Shown here piece after piece: positions 1 to 13,000 of a stretch of 64,000 nt of DNA (position 1 is the first letter of the stretch; each line of letters starts with the position of its first letter). The notes beneath the pieces were generated by a model. The model searched no databases. It was not told the origin of the DNA and worked only from the letters and a program-made list of their open reading frames with translations. Source of the stretch: Taudactylus pleione (Eukaryota > Chordata > Amphibia > Anura > Myobatrachidae); assembly GCA_031769625.1 (NCBI GenBank), contig JAUIMM010000646.1:248501-312500 (forward strand). Reading direction: 5' to 3'. The translations under genes were made by a program, and so were the position numbers.

Positions 1-776
1 GGTATGACACATCCTGTATTACACTGCACTGCTGTGGGGACACTGAGACCCCCGTGTAGCTGGTACAGAATAGGCTGCGGTATGACATCCTGTATTACAC
101 TGCACTGCTGTGGGTACACTGAGACCCCCGTGTAGCTGGTACAGAATAGGCTGCGGTATGACACATCCTGTATTACACTGCACTGCTGTGGGTACACTGA
201 GACCCTCGTGTAGCTGGTACAGAATAGGCTGTGGTATGGCACATCCTGTATTACACTGCACTGCTGTGGGTACACTGAGACCCCCGTGTAGCTGGTACAG
301 AATAGGCTGCGGTATGACACATCCTGTATTACACTGCACTGCTGTGGGCACACTGAGACCCTCGTGTAGCTGGTACAGAATAGGCTGTGGTATGGCACAT
401 CCTGTATTACACTGCACTGCTGTGGGCACACTGAGACCCCCGTGTAGCTGGTACAGAATAGGCTGCGGTATGACACATCCTGTATTACACTGCACTGCTG
501 TGGGTACACTGAGACCCCCGTGTAGCTGGTACAGAATAGGCTGCGGTAGGACACATCCTGTATTACACTGCACTGCTGTGGGCACACTGAGACCCCCGTG
601 TAGCTGGTACAGAATAGGCTGCGGTATGACACATCCTGTATTACACTGCACTGCTGTGGGGACACTGAGACCCCCGTGTAGCTGGTACAGAATAGGCTGC
701 GGTATGACACATCCTGTATTACACTGCACTGCTGTGGGTACACTGAGACCCCCGTGTAGCTGGTACAGAATAGGCC
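1..776. repeat. 78-bp tandem satellite, about 10 copies
   Basis: Ten head-to-tail copies of a 78-bp monomer beginning GGTATGACACATCCTG; the second copy is 76 bp because it lacks one AC. Copies differ by a few substitutions, such as CCCCCG versus CCCTCG. The array runs off the left edge of the window, so its full size is unknown. Since 78 is a multiple of three, both strands are open through most of the array; I treat those frames as by-products. Confidence 0.95.
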
Positions 777-986
777 GCGTTATCACAGGGACACGTAACT
801 GTCACGGCGGCATCTGGGTTATATTCCCACCACCTCCCCTATCCGGGCGCCTTTATCTAATCACCAGCGATAACAACAAATGCGTCTTAATCACACAATT
901 AGTCTAAATAGATTTTTCTACAGTGGAGATAGAGAGACGTCACTGGCGGGAACATTAAGATTGTGAGTGGGGGGATTGGGACCACA
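777..986. other. Single-copy spacer, nothing recognised
   Basis: The sequence right of the 78-bp array has no repeat structure, convincing frame or motif that I can support. Confidence 0.5.
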
Positions 987-1055
987 CTACAGGGGAATTC
1001 CCAGGCACCATTTACTGGCCACACATATAAACCCAAATACTCTCTTAGCTACATC

Positions 1056-1362
1056 TCTGCACACTGACACACACACTGATATATATACACACACTGACAC
1101 ACACTGATATATATATATATATATACACTGACACACACACTGATATATATACACACACTGACACACACTGATATATATACACACACTGACACACACTGAT
1201 ATATATATATATATATATACACTGACACACACACTGATATATATACACACACTGACACACACTGATATATATACACACACTGACACACACTGATATATAT
1301 ACACACACTGACACACACTGATATATATATATCTATACACTGACACACACACACACACACTG

Positions 1363-1404
<42 letters not shown>

Positions 1405-1546
1405 TGCAGGGGAATTCCCGGCCATACATATAAACCCAAATAGGTGCACGACGCTGTTGATATCTGCGGTTAGAGTGTTACTGTATAAAGATAATATATA
1501 CACACACACTGATATATATACACACACACTGACACACACACACCGA

Positions 1547-1578
<32 letters not shown>

Positions 1579-1619
1579 CATACACACACACTGATATATA
1601 TATATATACACACACACTG

Positions 1620-1657
<38 letters not shown>

Positions 1658-1715
1658 TGATATATATATATATATATACACACACACTGATATATATATA
1701 TATACACACACACTG

Positions 1716-1752
<37 letters not shown>

Positions 1753-1770
1753 TACACTGACACACGCACA
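1056..1770. repeat. CA/TA-rich compound minisatellite
   Basis: Alternating blocks of CACTGACACACACTGA and (TA)n or (CA)n form irregular units of about 24 to 40 bp. Alternating purine-pyrimidine tracts like these can adopt non-B structures. Low-complexity frames rich in Tyr, Ile, Val and Cys arise from it and are not genes. It is interrupted at 1409-1498 by a short unique segment that recurs nearby. Confidence 0.9.
1409..1498. repeat. Local ~90-bp dispersed segment, copy 1
   Basis: Starts GGGGAATTCCCGGCCATAC, continues through AAACCCAAATAGGTGCACG and ends in TATAAAGATAATATATA. Close copies lie at 2297-2374 and 2487-2574, each joined to CA/TA repeats. A shorter relative lies at about 991-1040. 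The pattern suggests that segment and microsatellite were duplicated together. Confidence 0.85.
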
Positions 1771-1861
1771 CTCCAGGGGAATTACCAGGCCATAGGGAAT
1801 GGGTATGATTCCCGTCAGCGGCAGCCCGACAGCGCTGGAAATCCGATCGTGGATAGGTAAG

Positions 1862-2120
1862 TATCCACTAACCTAACCCTCCTAACCCTAACCCTCCTTA
1901 GGGGTGCTTAACCCTAACTTCCCCCTCTAAGTGCCTAACCCTAACCACCCCCTTCCCCGCTACCTAAACCTAAGTCCCCCGGGGGTTGCCTAGCCCTAAG
2001 TCCCCCCCGGGGGGGCCTAACCCTAACCCTCCCTCCCCCTAGCATAACCCTAACCCTCCCGAGGGGGTGCCTAACCCTAAGTCCCCCCCGGGAGCCCTAA
2101 ACCTAACCCCTCCCCCCAGA
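1862..2120. repeat. Degenerate telomere-like CCCTAA-rich tract
   Basis: Repeated CCTAACCCTAACCCTCC words are separated by G- or C-runs such as CCCCCCGGGGGG. The hexamer CCCTAA is the vertebrate telomere repeat read on the C-rich strand, but spacing is irregular. The tract sits next to hairpin-rich sequence, so it looks like part of a dispersed element and not a true interstitial telomere. Confidence 0.7.
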
Positions 2121-2130
2121 GGCTGTCCGC

Positions 2131-2290
2131 TCGCGGCACCCGGCATCACTACGATCGTGATGCCGGGCGCCGGTCTCCCGGCGTCGGGGAAATGCGGGCG
2201 TCTACATCTAGACGCCCGGCATTTCACCCTTGCCGGGATAAGACAGTCGGGAAGCCACCTGCCGGTATATAGGCAGTCGGCTTCCCTATT
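2131..2290. repeat. Hairpin-rich GC element fragment
   Basis: Three inverted repeats lie close together. The first (2139-2167) is an 11-bp perfect stem, CCCGGCATCAC with its complement, around a 7-base loop. The second pairs GGCGTCT with AGACGCC near 2195-2220. The third pairs GGGAAGCC with GGCTTCCC near 2250-2287. Together with the adjacent CCCTAA tract this looks like a non-autonomous element; I cannot name the family. Confidence 0.5.
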
Positions 2291-2296
2291 GCTTCC

Positions 2297-2374
2297 CGGC
2301 CATACATGTAAACCCAAATAGGTGCACGACGCTGTTGATATCTACGGTTAGAGTGTTACAGTATAAAGATAATA
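2297..2374. repeat. Local dispersed segment, copy 2
   Basis: Second copy of the segment at 1409-1498. It runs from CCCGGCCATACATGTAAACC to the AGATAATATATA end, followed again by CA/TA repeats (2375-2485). Confidence 0.85.
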
Positions 2375-2411
2375 TATATACACACACTGATATATATATA
2401 CACACACACTG

Positions 2412-2447
<36 letters not shown>

Positions 2448-2449
2448 TG

Positions 2450-2481
<32 letters not shown>

Positions 2482-2486
2482 TGCAG
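2375..2486. repeat. CA/TA microsatellite block
   Basis: Same CACACACTGATATATA texture as the block at 1056-1770, lying between two copies of the ~90-bp segment. Confidence 0.9.
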
Positions 2487-2574
2487 GGGAATTCCCGGCC
2501 ATACAAATAAACCCAAATAGGTGCACGACGCTGTTGATATCTACGGTTACAGTGTTACTGTATAAAGATAATAT
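2487..2574. repeat. Local dispersed segment, copy 3
   Basis: Third copy of the segment at 1409-1498. It ends in ATATATATATATGTGTGTGA, where the CA/TA repeat is nearly absent. Confidence 0.85.
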
Positions 2575-2589
2575 ATATATATATGTGTG

Positions 2590-2974
2590 TGACAATGAGA
2601 TCGCTATTCCCAGGTTCCTGATCGCTGCTTCCCATGAATCGGCTCCTGGCAGAGGTAACATTTCTGTTAGTGACGATAACCTCTCCAGCTTCCCATGAAA
2701 CCTATGACAATGATTGTGGCGCTATATGTATAACCGTAATACTTCTTCTGTTATCCGCATCTGAGTACGTAAACCGCCGCCTGACTGCGCACAACTACAA
2801 ACAATGACGGTCGACCATCTGCCCCTGCAATACTTTACTATATGTGGCGGCAATACAATATCACAAATTGTGGACAAAATGATGCATGTTTGCCGGGAGG
2901 AGGCAGCCAGGTCGGCACAGCGACTGTAACCCCCCTCCCCCGTCCCACTATGCAAAGCCGAGATTACCGGCATT
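2590..2974. other. Single-copy spacer, nothing recognised
   Basis: No repeat structure or convincing frame seen. Confidence 0.4.
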
Positions 2975-3160
2975 ATAGAGCGGGCACTGAAACACGATGA
3001 TGTAATTCAATGCGAATTGCATCATCGGCCACCTGTGCCTCCCCCCATTTCACTGGGGAAGTGGGCAGCCATGGCCGGGTGGCATTAGCCCTCAGGAGAC
3101 CGGTCCAAATTTCTGGGAGGGTAGGCTGAATATCGACCAGTAGCCTTCACTGGTAGCGTG
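2975..3160 (+). repeat. Dispersed GC-rich repeat fragment (relative of 28140-28510)
   Basis: Carries an imperfect palindrome GATGATGTAATTC / GAATTGCATCATC, then a GC-rich stretch and GGGAGGGTAGG. The same order (palindromic GATGACGCG/CGCATCATC core, GC-rich body, GGGAGGGTAGGTAAGTATG end) occurs at 28140-28510. I infer two diverged copies of one interspersed element; family unknown. Confidence 0.5.
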
Positions 3161-3208
3161 GTGCTCCGGCAAAATTATTCTTTGTTTTGCACAGTGTAAT
3201 AAATTACT

Positions 3209-3637
3209 TAGCATGCGTGGGTGGCAGAGTCTTCACATGCCCAATAATCACTGGCCTCACCTCCATGCCAGGCGTGCGTGGGTGGCAGAGCCTACACATG
3301 CCCAATAATCACTGGCCTCACCTCCATGCCAGGCGTGCGTGGGTGGCAGAGCCTACACATGCCCAATAATCACTGGCCTCACCTCCATGCCAGGCGTGCG
3401 TGGGTGGCAGAGCCTACACATGCCCAGTAAACACTGGCCTCACCTCCATGACGGGCGTGCGTGGGTGGCAGAGCCTACACATGCCCAGTAATCACTGGTC
3501 TCACCTCCATGCTGGGCGTGCGTGGGTGGCAGAGCCTACACATGCCCAGTAATCACTGGCCTCACCTCCATGCCGGGCGTACATGGGAGGCAGAGCCTAC
3601 ACATGCCCAGTAATCACTGGCCTCATCTCCATGCCAG
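3209..3637. repeat. 61-bp tandem repeat, 7 copies
   Basis: About seven copies of a 61-bp monomer with core GGCGTGCGTGGGTGGCAGAG, then CACATGCCCARTAATCACTG. GGCGTGCGTG recurs at 3271 and 3332, fixing the period. Because 61 is not a multiple of three, frames shift from copy to copy. Confidence 0.95.
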
Positions 3638-4095
3638 GATTTATATGTTATACAGGTCTGTGAGATTATTACTCATCTCTGTAATCTCTGGCTGTGGGGT
3701 TACAGCCGCAGACAATGAAGGTCATGTAAATATATATGTAATGAACCTATTAACCCCAATATGATAACACACAATATTACCCATAACGTCTGTGACCCCC
3801 GTCTCCTCCCTGACGCGGCCACGCTCTCACAGCCAGAGACCGCCAGTAATATCCAGATCTCGCAGAGACGCGGCTGCATCCTATCACACATCACACGTTA
3901 CACTGTCATTTCCTTGTAAAACAAATGCTTGAAGAGTCTGTTATTGTAAAAGACTTTACCGGCCAAAGGTACTTAATGCAGAGCCGCGTTTCCGGACCTG
4001 TTATTACGCCTGATGGAAATGGCAGGAAACACTCAGACAGCAGCGACCATTTACTAACATTATATCCAGGTGCAAAATGTGTCATAAACCACAAC
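3638..4095. other. Single-copy spacer left of the large satellite
   Basis: No gene recognised. The last ~30 bp before the array (AACCACAACAATAATTATAT) grade into the first monomer. Confidence 0.5.
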
Positions 4096-7000
4096 AATAA
4101 TTATATATATACATAGAGCCTTCACCTGGCAAATAGCAGCGTTTTACCTCAGCAATAATTATATATATACACATAGAGCCTTCACCTGGCAAATAGCAGC
4201 GTTTTACCCCAGCAATAATTATATATATACATAGAGCCTTCACCTGGCAAATAGCAGCGTTTTACCCCAGCAATAATTATATATATACATAGAGCCTTCA
4301 CCTGGCAAATAGCAGCGTTTTACCCCAGCAATAATTATATATATACATAGAGCCTTCACCTGGCAAATAGCAGCGTTTTACCCCAGCAATAATTATATAT
4401 ATACATAGAGCCTTAACCTGGCAAATAGCAGCGTTTTACCCCAGCAATAATTATATATATATACATAGAGCCTTCACCTGGCAAATAGCAGCGTTTTACC
4501 TCAGCAATAATTATATATATACATAGAGCCTTCACCTGGCAAATAGCAGCGTTTTACCTCAGCAATAATTATATATATACATAGAGCCTTCACCTGGCAA
4601 ATAGCAGCGTTTTACCTCAGCAATAATTATATATATACATAGAGCCTTCACCTGGCAAATAGCAGCGTTTTACCCCAGCAATAATTATATATATATACAT
4701 AGAGCCTTCACCTGGCAAATAGCCGCGTTTTACCCCAGCAATAATTATATATATATACATAGAGCCTTCACCTGGCAAATAGCAGCGTTTTACCCCAGCA
4801 ATAATTATATATATACATAGAGCCTTCACCTGGCAAATAGCAGCGTTTTACCCCAGCAATAATTATATATATATACATAGAGCCTTCACCTGGCAAATAG
4901 CAGCGTTTTACCCCAGCAATAATTATATATATACATAGAGCCTTCACCTGGCAAATAGCCGCGTTTTACCCCAGCAATAATTATATATATACATAGAGCC
5001 TTCACCTGGCAAATAGCAGCGTTTTACCCCAGCAATAATTATATATATATACATAGAGCCTTCACCTGGCAAATAGCAGCGTTTTACCCCAGCAATAATT
5101 ATATATATACATAGAGCCTTCGCCTGGCAAATAGCAGCGTTTTACCTCAGCAATAATTATATATATACATAGAGCCTTCACCTGGCAAATAGCAGCGTTT
5201 TACCCCAGCAATAATTATATATATACATAGAGCCTTCACCTGGCAAATAGCCGCGTTTTACCCCAGCAATAATTATATATATACATAGAGCCTTCACCTG
5301 GCAAATAGCAGCGTTTTACCTCAGCAATAATTATATATATACATAGAGCCTTCACCTGGCAAATAGCAGCGTTTTACCCCAGCAATAATTATATATATAT
5401 ACATAGAGCCTTCACCTGGCAAATAGCAGCGTTTTACCTCAGCAATAATTATATATATATACATAGAGCCTTCACCTGGCAAATAGCAGCGTTTTACCCC
5501 AGCAATAATTATATATATATACATAGAGCCTTCACCTGGCAAATAGCAGCGTTTTACCCCAGCAATAATTATATATATACATAGAGCCTTCACCTGGCAA
5601 ATAGCAGCGTTTTACCCCAGCAATAATTATATATATACATAGAGCCTTCACCTGGCAAATCGCAGCGTTTTACCACAGCAATAATTATATATATATACAT
5701 AGAGCCTTCACCTGGCAAATAGCAGCGTTTTACCCCAGCAATAATTATATATATACATAGAGCCTTCACCTGGCAAATAGCAGCGTTTTACCCCAGCAAT
5801 AATTATATATATATACATAGAGCCTTCACCTGGCAAATAGCAGCGTTTTACCTCAGCAATAATTATATATATATACATAGAGCCTTCACCTGGCAAATAG
5901 CAGCGTTTTACCCCAGCAATAATTATATATATACATAGAGCCTTCACCTGGCAAATAGCAGCGTTTTACCCCAGCAATAATTATATATATATACATAGAG
6001 CCTTCACCTGGCAAATAGCAGCGTTTTACCCCAGCAATAATTATATATATATATACATAGAGCCTTCACCTGGCAAATAGCAGCGTTTTACCTCAGCAAT
6101 AATTATATATATACATAGAGCCTTCACCTGGCAAATAGCAGCGTTTTACCCCAGCAATAATTATATATATACATAGAGCCTTCACCTGGCAAATAGCAGC
6201 GTTTTACCCCAGCAATAATTATATATATACATAGAGCCTTCACCTGGCAAATAGCAGCGTTTTACCCCAGCAATAATTATATATATACATAGAGCCTTCA
6301 CCTGGCAAATAGCAGCGTTTTACCCCAGCAATAATTATATATATATACATAGAGCCTTCACCTGGCAAATAGCAGCGTTTTACCCCAGCAATAATTATAT
6401 ATATACATAGAGCCTTCACCTGGCAAATAGCAGCGTTTTACCCCAGCAATAATTATATATATATACATAGAGCCTTCACCTGGCAAATAGCAGCGTTTTA
6501 CCCCAGCAATAATTATATATATACATAGAGCCTTCACCTGGCATATAGCAGCGTTTTACCCCAGCAATAATTATATATATACATAGAGCCTTCACCTGGC
6601 AAATAGCAGCGTTTTACCCCAGCAATAATTATATATATACATAGAGCCTTCACCTGGCAAATAGCAGCGTTTTACCCCAGCAATAATTATATATATACAT
6701 AGAGCCTTCACCTGGCAAATAGCAGCGTTTTACCCCAGCAATAATTATATATATACATAGAGCCTTCACCTGGCAAATAGCAGCGTTTTACCCCAGCAAT
6801 AATTATATATATACATAGAGCCTTCACCTGGCAAATAGCAGCGTTTTACCCCAGCAATAATTATATATATACATAGAGCCTTCACCTGGCAAATAGCAGC
6901 GTTTTACCCCAGCAATAATTATATATATACATAGAGCCTTCACCTGGCAAATAGCAGCGTTTTACCCCAGCAATAATTATATATATACATAGAGCCTTCA

Positions 7001-10000
7001 CCTGGCAAATAGCAGCGTTTTACCCCAGCAATAATTATATATATACATAGAGCCTTCACCTGGCAAATAGCAGCGTTTTACCCCAGCAATAATTATATAT
7101 ATACATAGAGCCTTCACCTGGCAAATAGCAGCGTTTTACCCCAGCAATAATTATATATATACATAGAGCCTTCACCTGGCAAATAGCAGCGTTTTACCCC
7201 AGCAATAATTATATATATACATAGAGCCTTCACCTGGCAAATAGCAGCGTTTTACCCCAGCAATAATTATATATATACATAGAGCCTTCACCTGGCAAAT
7301 AGCAGCGTTTTACCCAGCAATAATTATATATATACATAGAGCCTTCACCTGGCAAATAGCAGCGTTTTACCCCAGCAATAATTATATATATACATAGAGC
7401 CTTCACCTGGCAAATAGCAGCGTTTTACCCCAGCAATAATTATATATATATACATAGAGCCTTCACCTGGCAAATAGCAGCGTTTTACCCCAGCAATAAT
7501 TATATATATACATAGAGCCTTCACCTGGCAAATAGCAGCGTTTTACCCCAGCAATAATTATATATATATACATAGAGCCTTCACCTGGCAAATAGCAGCG
7601 TTTTACCCCAGCAATAATTATATATATATACATAGAGCCTTCACCTGGCAAATAGCAGCGTTTTACCCCAGCAATAATTATATATATACATAGAGCCTTC
7701 ACCTGGCAAATAGCAGCGTTTTACCCCAGCAATAATTATATATATACATAGAGCCTTCACCTGGCAAATAGCAGCGTTTTACCCCAGCAATAATTATATA
7801 TATATACATAGAGCCTTCACCTGGCAAATAGCAGCGTTTTACCCCAGCAATAATTATATATATACATAGAGCCTTCACCTGGCAAATAGCAGCGTTTTAC
7901 CCCAGCAATAATTATATATATACATAGAGCCTTCACCTGGCAAATAGCAGCGTTTTACCCCAGCAATAATTATATATATACATAGAGCCTTCACCTGGCA
8001 AATAGCAGCGTTTTACCCCAGCAATAATTATATATATACATAGAGCCTTCACCTGGCAAATAGCAGCGTTTTACCTCAGCAATAATTATATATATACATA
8101 GAGCCTTCACCTGGCAAATAGCAGCGTTTTACCCCAGCAATAATTATATATATATACATAGAGCCTTCACCTGGCAAATAGCAGCGTTTTACCTCAGCAA
8201 TAATTATATATATACATAGAGCCTTCACCTGGCAAATAGCAGCGTTTTACCCCAGCAATAATTATATATATATACATAGAGCCTTCACCTGGCAAATAGC
8301 AGCGTTTTACCCCAGCAATAATTATATATATACATAGAGCCTTCACCTGGCAAATAGCAGCGTTTTACCCCAGCAATAATTATATATATATACATAGAGC
8401 CTTCACCTGGCAAATAGCAGCGTTTTACCCCAGCAATAATTATATATATACATAGAGCCTTCACCTGGCAAATAGCAGCGTTTTACCTCAGCAATAATTA
8501 TATATATACATAGAGCCTTCACCTGGCAAATAGCAGCGTTTTACCTCAGCAATAATTATATATATACATAGAGCCTTCACCTGGCAAATAGCAGCGTTTT
8601 ACCCCAGCAATAATTATATATATACATAGAGCCTTCACCTGGCAAATAGCAGCGTTTTACCCCAGCAATAATTATATATATATACATAGAGCCTTCACCT
8701 GGCAAATAGCAGCGTTTTACCCCAGCAATAATTATATATATACATAGAGCCTTCACCTGGCAAATAGCAGCGTTTTACCCCAGCAATAATTATATATATA
8801 CATAGAGCCTTCACCTGGCAAATAGCAGCGTTTTACCCCAGCAATAATTATATATATACATAGAGCCTTCACCTGGCAAATAGCAGCGTTTTACCCCAGC
8901 AATAATTATATATATACATAGAGCCTTCACCTGGCAAATAGCAGCGTTTTACCCCAGGAATAATTATATATATACATAGAGCCTTCACCTGGCAAATAGC
9001 AGCGTTTTACCCCAGCAATAATTATATATATACATAGAGCCTTCACCTGGCAAATAGCCGCGTTTTACCCCAGCAATAATTATATATATACATAGAGCCT
9101 TCACCTGGCAAATAGCAGCGTTTTACCCCAGCAATAATTATATATATACATAGAGCCTTCACCTGGCAAATAGCAGCGTTTTACCCCAGCAATAATTATA
9201 TATATACATAGAGCCTTCACCTGGCAAATAGCAGCGTTTTACCCCAGCAATAATTATATATATATACATAGAGCCTTCACCTGGCAAATAGCAGCGTTTT
9301 ACCTCAGCAATAATTATATATATACATAGAGCCTTCACCTGGCAAATAGCAGCGTTTTACCCCAGCAATAATTATATATATACATAGAGCCTTCACCTGG
9401 CAAATAGCAGCGTTTTACCCCAGCAATAATTATATATATACATAGAGCCTTCACCTGGCAAATAGCAGCGTTTTACCCCAGCAATAATTATATATATACA
9501 TAGAGCCTTCACCTGGCAAATAGCAGCGTTTTACCCCAGCAATAATTATATATATACATAGAGCCTTCACCTGGCAAATAGCAGCGTTTTACCCCAGCAA
9601 TAATTATATATATACATAGAGCCTTCACCTGGCAAATAGCAGCGTTTTACCCCAGCAATAATTATATATATACATAGAGCCTTCACCTGGCAAATAGCAG
9701 CGTTTTACCCCAGCAATAATTATATATATACATAGAGCCTTCACCTGGCAAATAGCAGCGTTTTACCCCAGCAATAATTATATATATATACATAGAGCCT
9801 TCACCTGGCAAATAGCAGCGTTTTACCCTCAGCAATAATTATATATATACATAGAGCCTTCACCTGGCAAATAGCAGCGTTTTACCTCAGCAATAATTAT
9901 ATATATACATAGAGCCTTCACCTGGCAAATAGCAGCGTTTTACCCCAGCAATAATTATATATATACATAGAGCCTTCACCTGGCAAATAGCAGCGTTTTA

Positions 10001-13000
10001 CCTCAGCAATAATTATATATATATACATAGAGCCTTCACCTGGCAAATAGCAGCATTTTACCCCAGCAATAATTATATATATACATAGAGCCTTCACCTG
10101 GCAAATAGCAGCGTTTTACCCCAGCAATAATTATATATATATACATAGAGCCTTCACCTGGCAAATAGCAGCGTTTTACCCCCAGCAATAATTATATATA
10201 TACATAGAGCCTTCACCTGGCAAATAGCAGCGTTTTACCTCAGCAATAATTATATATATATACATAGAGCCTTCACCTGGCAAATAGCAGCGTTTTACCT
10301 CAGCAATAATTATATATATATACATAGAGCCTTCACCTGGCAAATAGCAGCGTTTTACCCCAGCAATAATTATATATATACATAGAGCCTTCACCTGGCA
10401 AATAGCAGCGTTTTACCCCAGCAATAATTATATATATACATAGAGCCTTCACCTGGCAAATAGCAGCGTTTTACCCCAGCAATAATTATATATATACATA
10501 GAGCCTTCACCTGGCAAATAGCAGCGTTTTACCCCAGCAATAATTATATATATATACATAGAGCCTTCACCTGGCAAATAGCAGCGTTTTACCCCAGCAA
10601 TAATTATATATATATACATAGAGCCTTCACCTGGCAAATAGCAGCGTTTTACCCCAGCAATAATTATATATATACATAGAGCCTTCACCTGGCAAATAGC
10701 AGCGTTTTACCCTCAGCAATAATTATATATATACATAGAGCCTTCACCTGGCAAATAGCAGCGTTTTACCCCAGCAATAATTATATATATACATAGAGCC
10801 TTCACCTGGCAAATAGCAGCGTTTTACCCCAGCAATAATTATATATATACATAGAGCCTTCACCTGGCAAATAGCAGCGTTTTACCCCAGCAATAATTAT
10901 ATATATACATAGAGCCTTCACCTGGCAAATAGCAGCGTTTTACCCCAGCAATAATTATATATATACATAGAGCCTTCACCTGGCAAATAGCAGCGTTTTA
11001 CCCCAGCAATAATTATATATATACATAGAGCCTTCACCTGGCAAATAGCAGCGTTTTACCCCAGCAATAATTATATATATACATAGAGCCTTCACCTGGC
11101 AAATAGCAGCGTTTTACCCCAGCAATAATTATATATATACATAGAGCCTTCACCTGGCAAATAGCAGCGTTTTACCCCAGCAATAATTATATATATACAT
11201 AGAGCCTTCACCTGGCAAATAGCAGCGTTTTACCCAGCAATAATTATATATATACATAGAGCCTTCACCTGGCAAATAGCAGCGTTTTACCCCAGCAATA
11301 ATTATATATATACATAGAGCCTTCACCTGGCAAATAGCAGCGTTTTACCCCAGCAATAATTATATATATACATAGAGCCTTCACCTGGCAAATAGCAGCG
11401 TTTTACCCCAGCAATAATTATATATATACATAGAGCCTTCACCTGGCAAATAGCAGCGTTTTACCCCAGCAATAATTATATATATACATAGAGCCTTCAC
11501 CTGGCAAATAGCAGCGTTTTACCCCAGCAATAATTATATATATACATAGAGCCTTCACCTGGCAAATAGCAGCGTTTTACCCCAGCAATAATTATATATA
11601 TACATAGAGCCTTCACCTGGCAAATAGCAGCGTTTTACCCCAGCAATAATTATATATATACATAGAGCCTTCACCTGGCAAATAGCAGCGTTTTACCCAG
11701 CAATAATTATATATATATACATAGAGCCTTCACCTGGCAAATAGCAGCGTTTTACCCCAGCAATAATTATATATATACATAGAGCCTTCACCTGGCAAAT
11801 AGCAGCGTTTTACCCCAGCAATAATTATATATATATACATAGAGCCTTCACCTGGCAAATAGCAGCGTTTTACCCCAGCAATAATTATATATATACATAG
11901 AGCCTTCACCTGGCAAATAGCAGCGTTTTACCCCCAGCAATAATTATATATATATACATAGAGCCTTCACCTGGCAAATAGCAGCGTTTTACCCCCAGCA
12001 ATAATTATATATATACATAGAGCCTTCACCTGGCAAATAGCAGCGTTTTACCCCCAGCAATAATTATATATATACATAGAGCCTTCACCTGGCAAATAGC
12101 AGCGTTTTACCCCAGCAATAATTATATATATACATAGAGCCTTCACCTGGCAAATAGCAGCGTTTTACCTCAGCAATAATTATATATATACATAGAGCCT
12201 TCACCTGGCAAATAGCAGCGTTTTACCCCAGCAATAATTATATATATATACATAGAGCCTTCACCTGGCAAATAGCAGCGTTTTACCTCAGCAATAATTA
12301 TATATATACATAGAGCCTTCACCTGGCAAATAGCAGCGTTTTACCCCAGCAATAATTATATATATATACATAGAGCCTTCACCTGGCAAATAGCAGCGTT
12401 TTACCCCAGCAATAATTATATATATACATAGAGCCTTCACCTGGCAAATAGCAGCGTTTTACCCCAGCAATAATTATATATATATACATAGAGCCTTCAC
12501 CTGGCAAATAGCAGCGTTTTACCCCAGCAATAATTATATATATACATAGAGCCTTCACCTGGCAAATAGCAGCGTTTTACCTCAGCAATAATTATATATA
12601 TACATAGAGCCTTCACCTGGCAAATAGCAGCGTTTTACCCCAGCAATAATTATATATATATACATAGAGCCTTCACCTGGCAAATAGCAGCGTTTTACCC
12701 CAGCAATAATTATATATATACATAGAGCCTTCACCTGGCAAATAGCAGCGTTTTACCCCAGCAATAATTATATATATACATAGAGCCTTCACCTGGCAAA
12801 TAGCAGCGTTTTACCCCAGCAATAATTATATATATACATAGAGCCTTCACCTGGCAAATAGCAGCGTTTTACCCCAGCAATAATTATATATATACATAGA
12901 GCCTTCACCTGGCAAATAGCAGCGTTTTACCCCAGGAATAATTATATATATACATAGAGCCTTCACCTGGCAAATAGCAGCGTTTTACCCCAGCAATAAT

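Noticed and set aside
19..907. Open frames of 255 and 265 codons on opposite strands in the 78-bp array
   Set aside because: Both follow from a repeat length divisible by three. No start context, no domain, and both strands are equally open.
987..1770. Several Tyr/Ile/Val/Cys-rich minus-strand frames
   Set aside because: They are translations of CA/TA microsatellite sequence.
1862..2120. True interstitial telomere
   Set aside because: Hexamers are irregular and broken by G/C runs, and the tract is joined to a hairpin-rich element.
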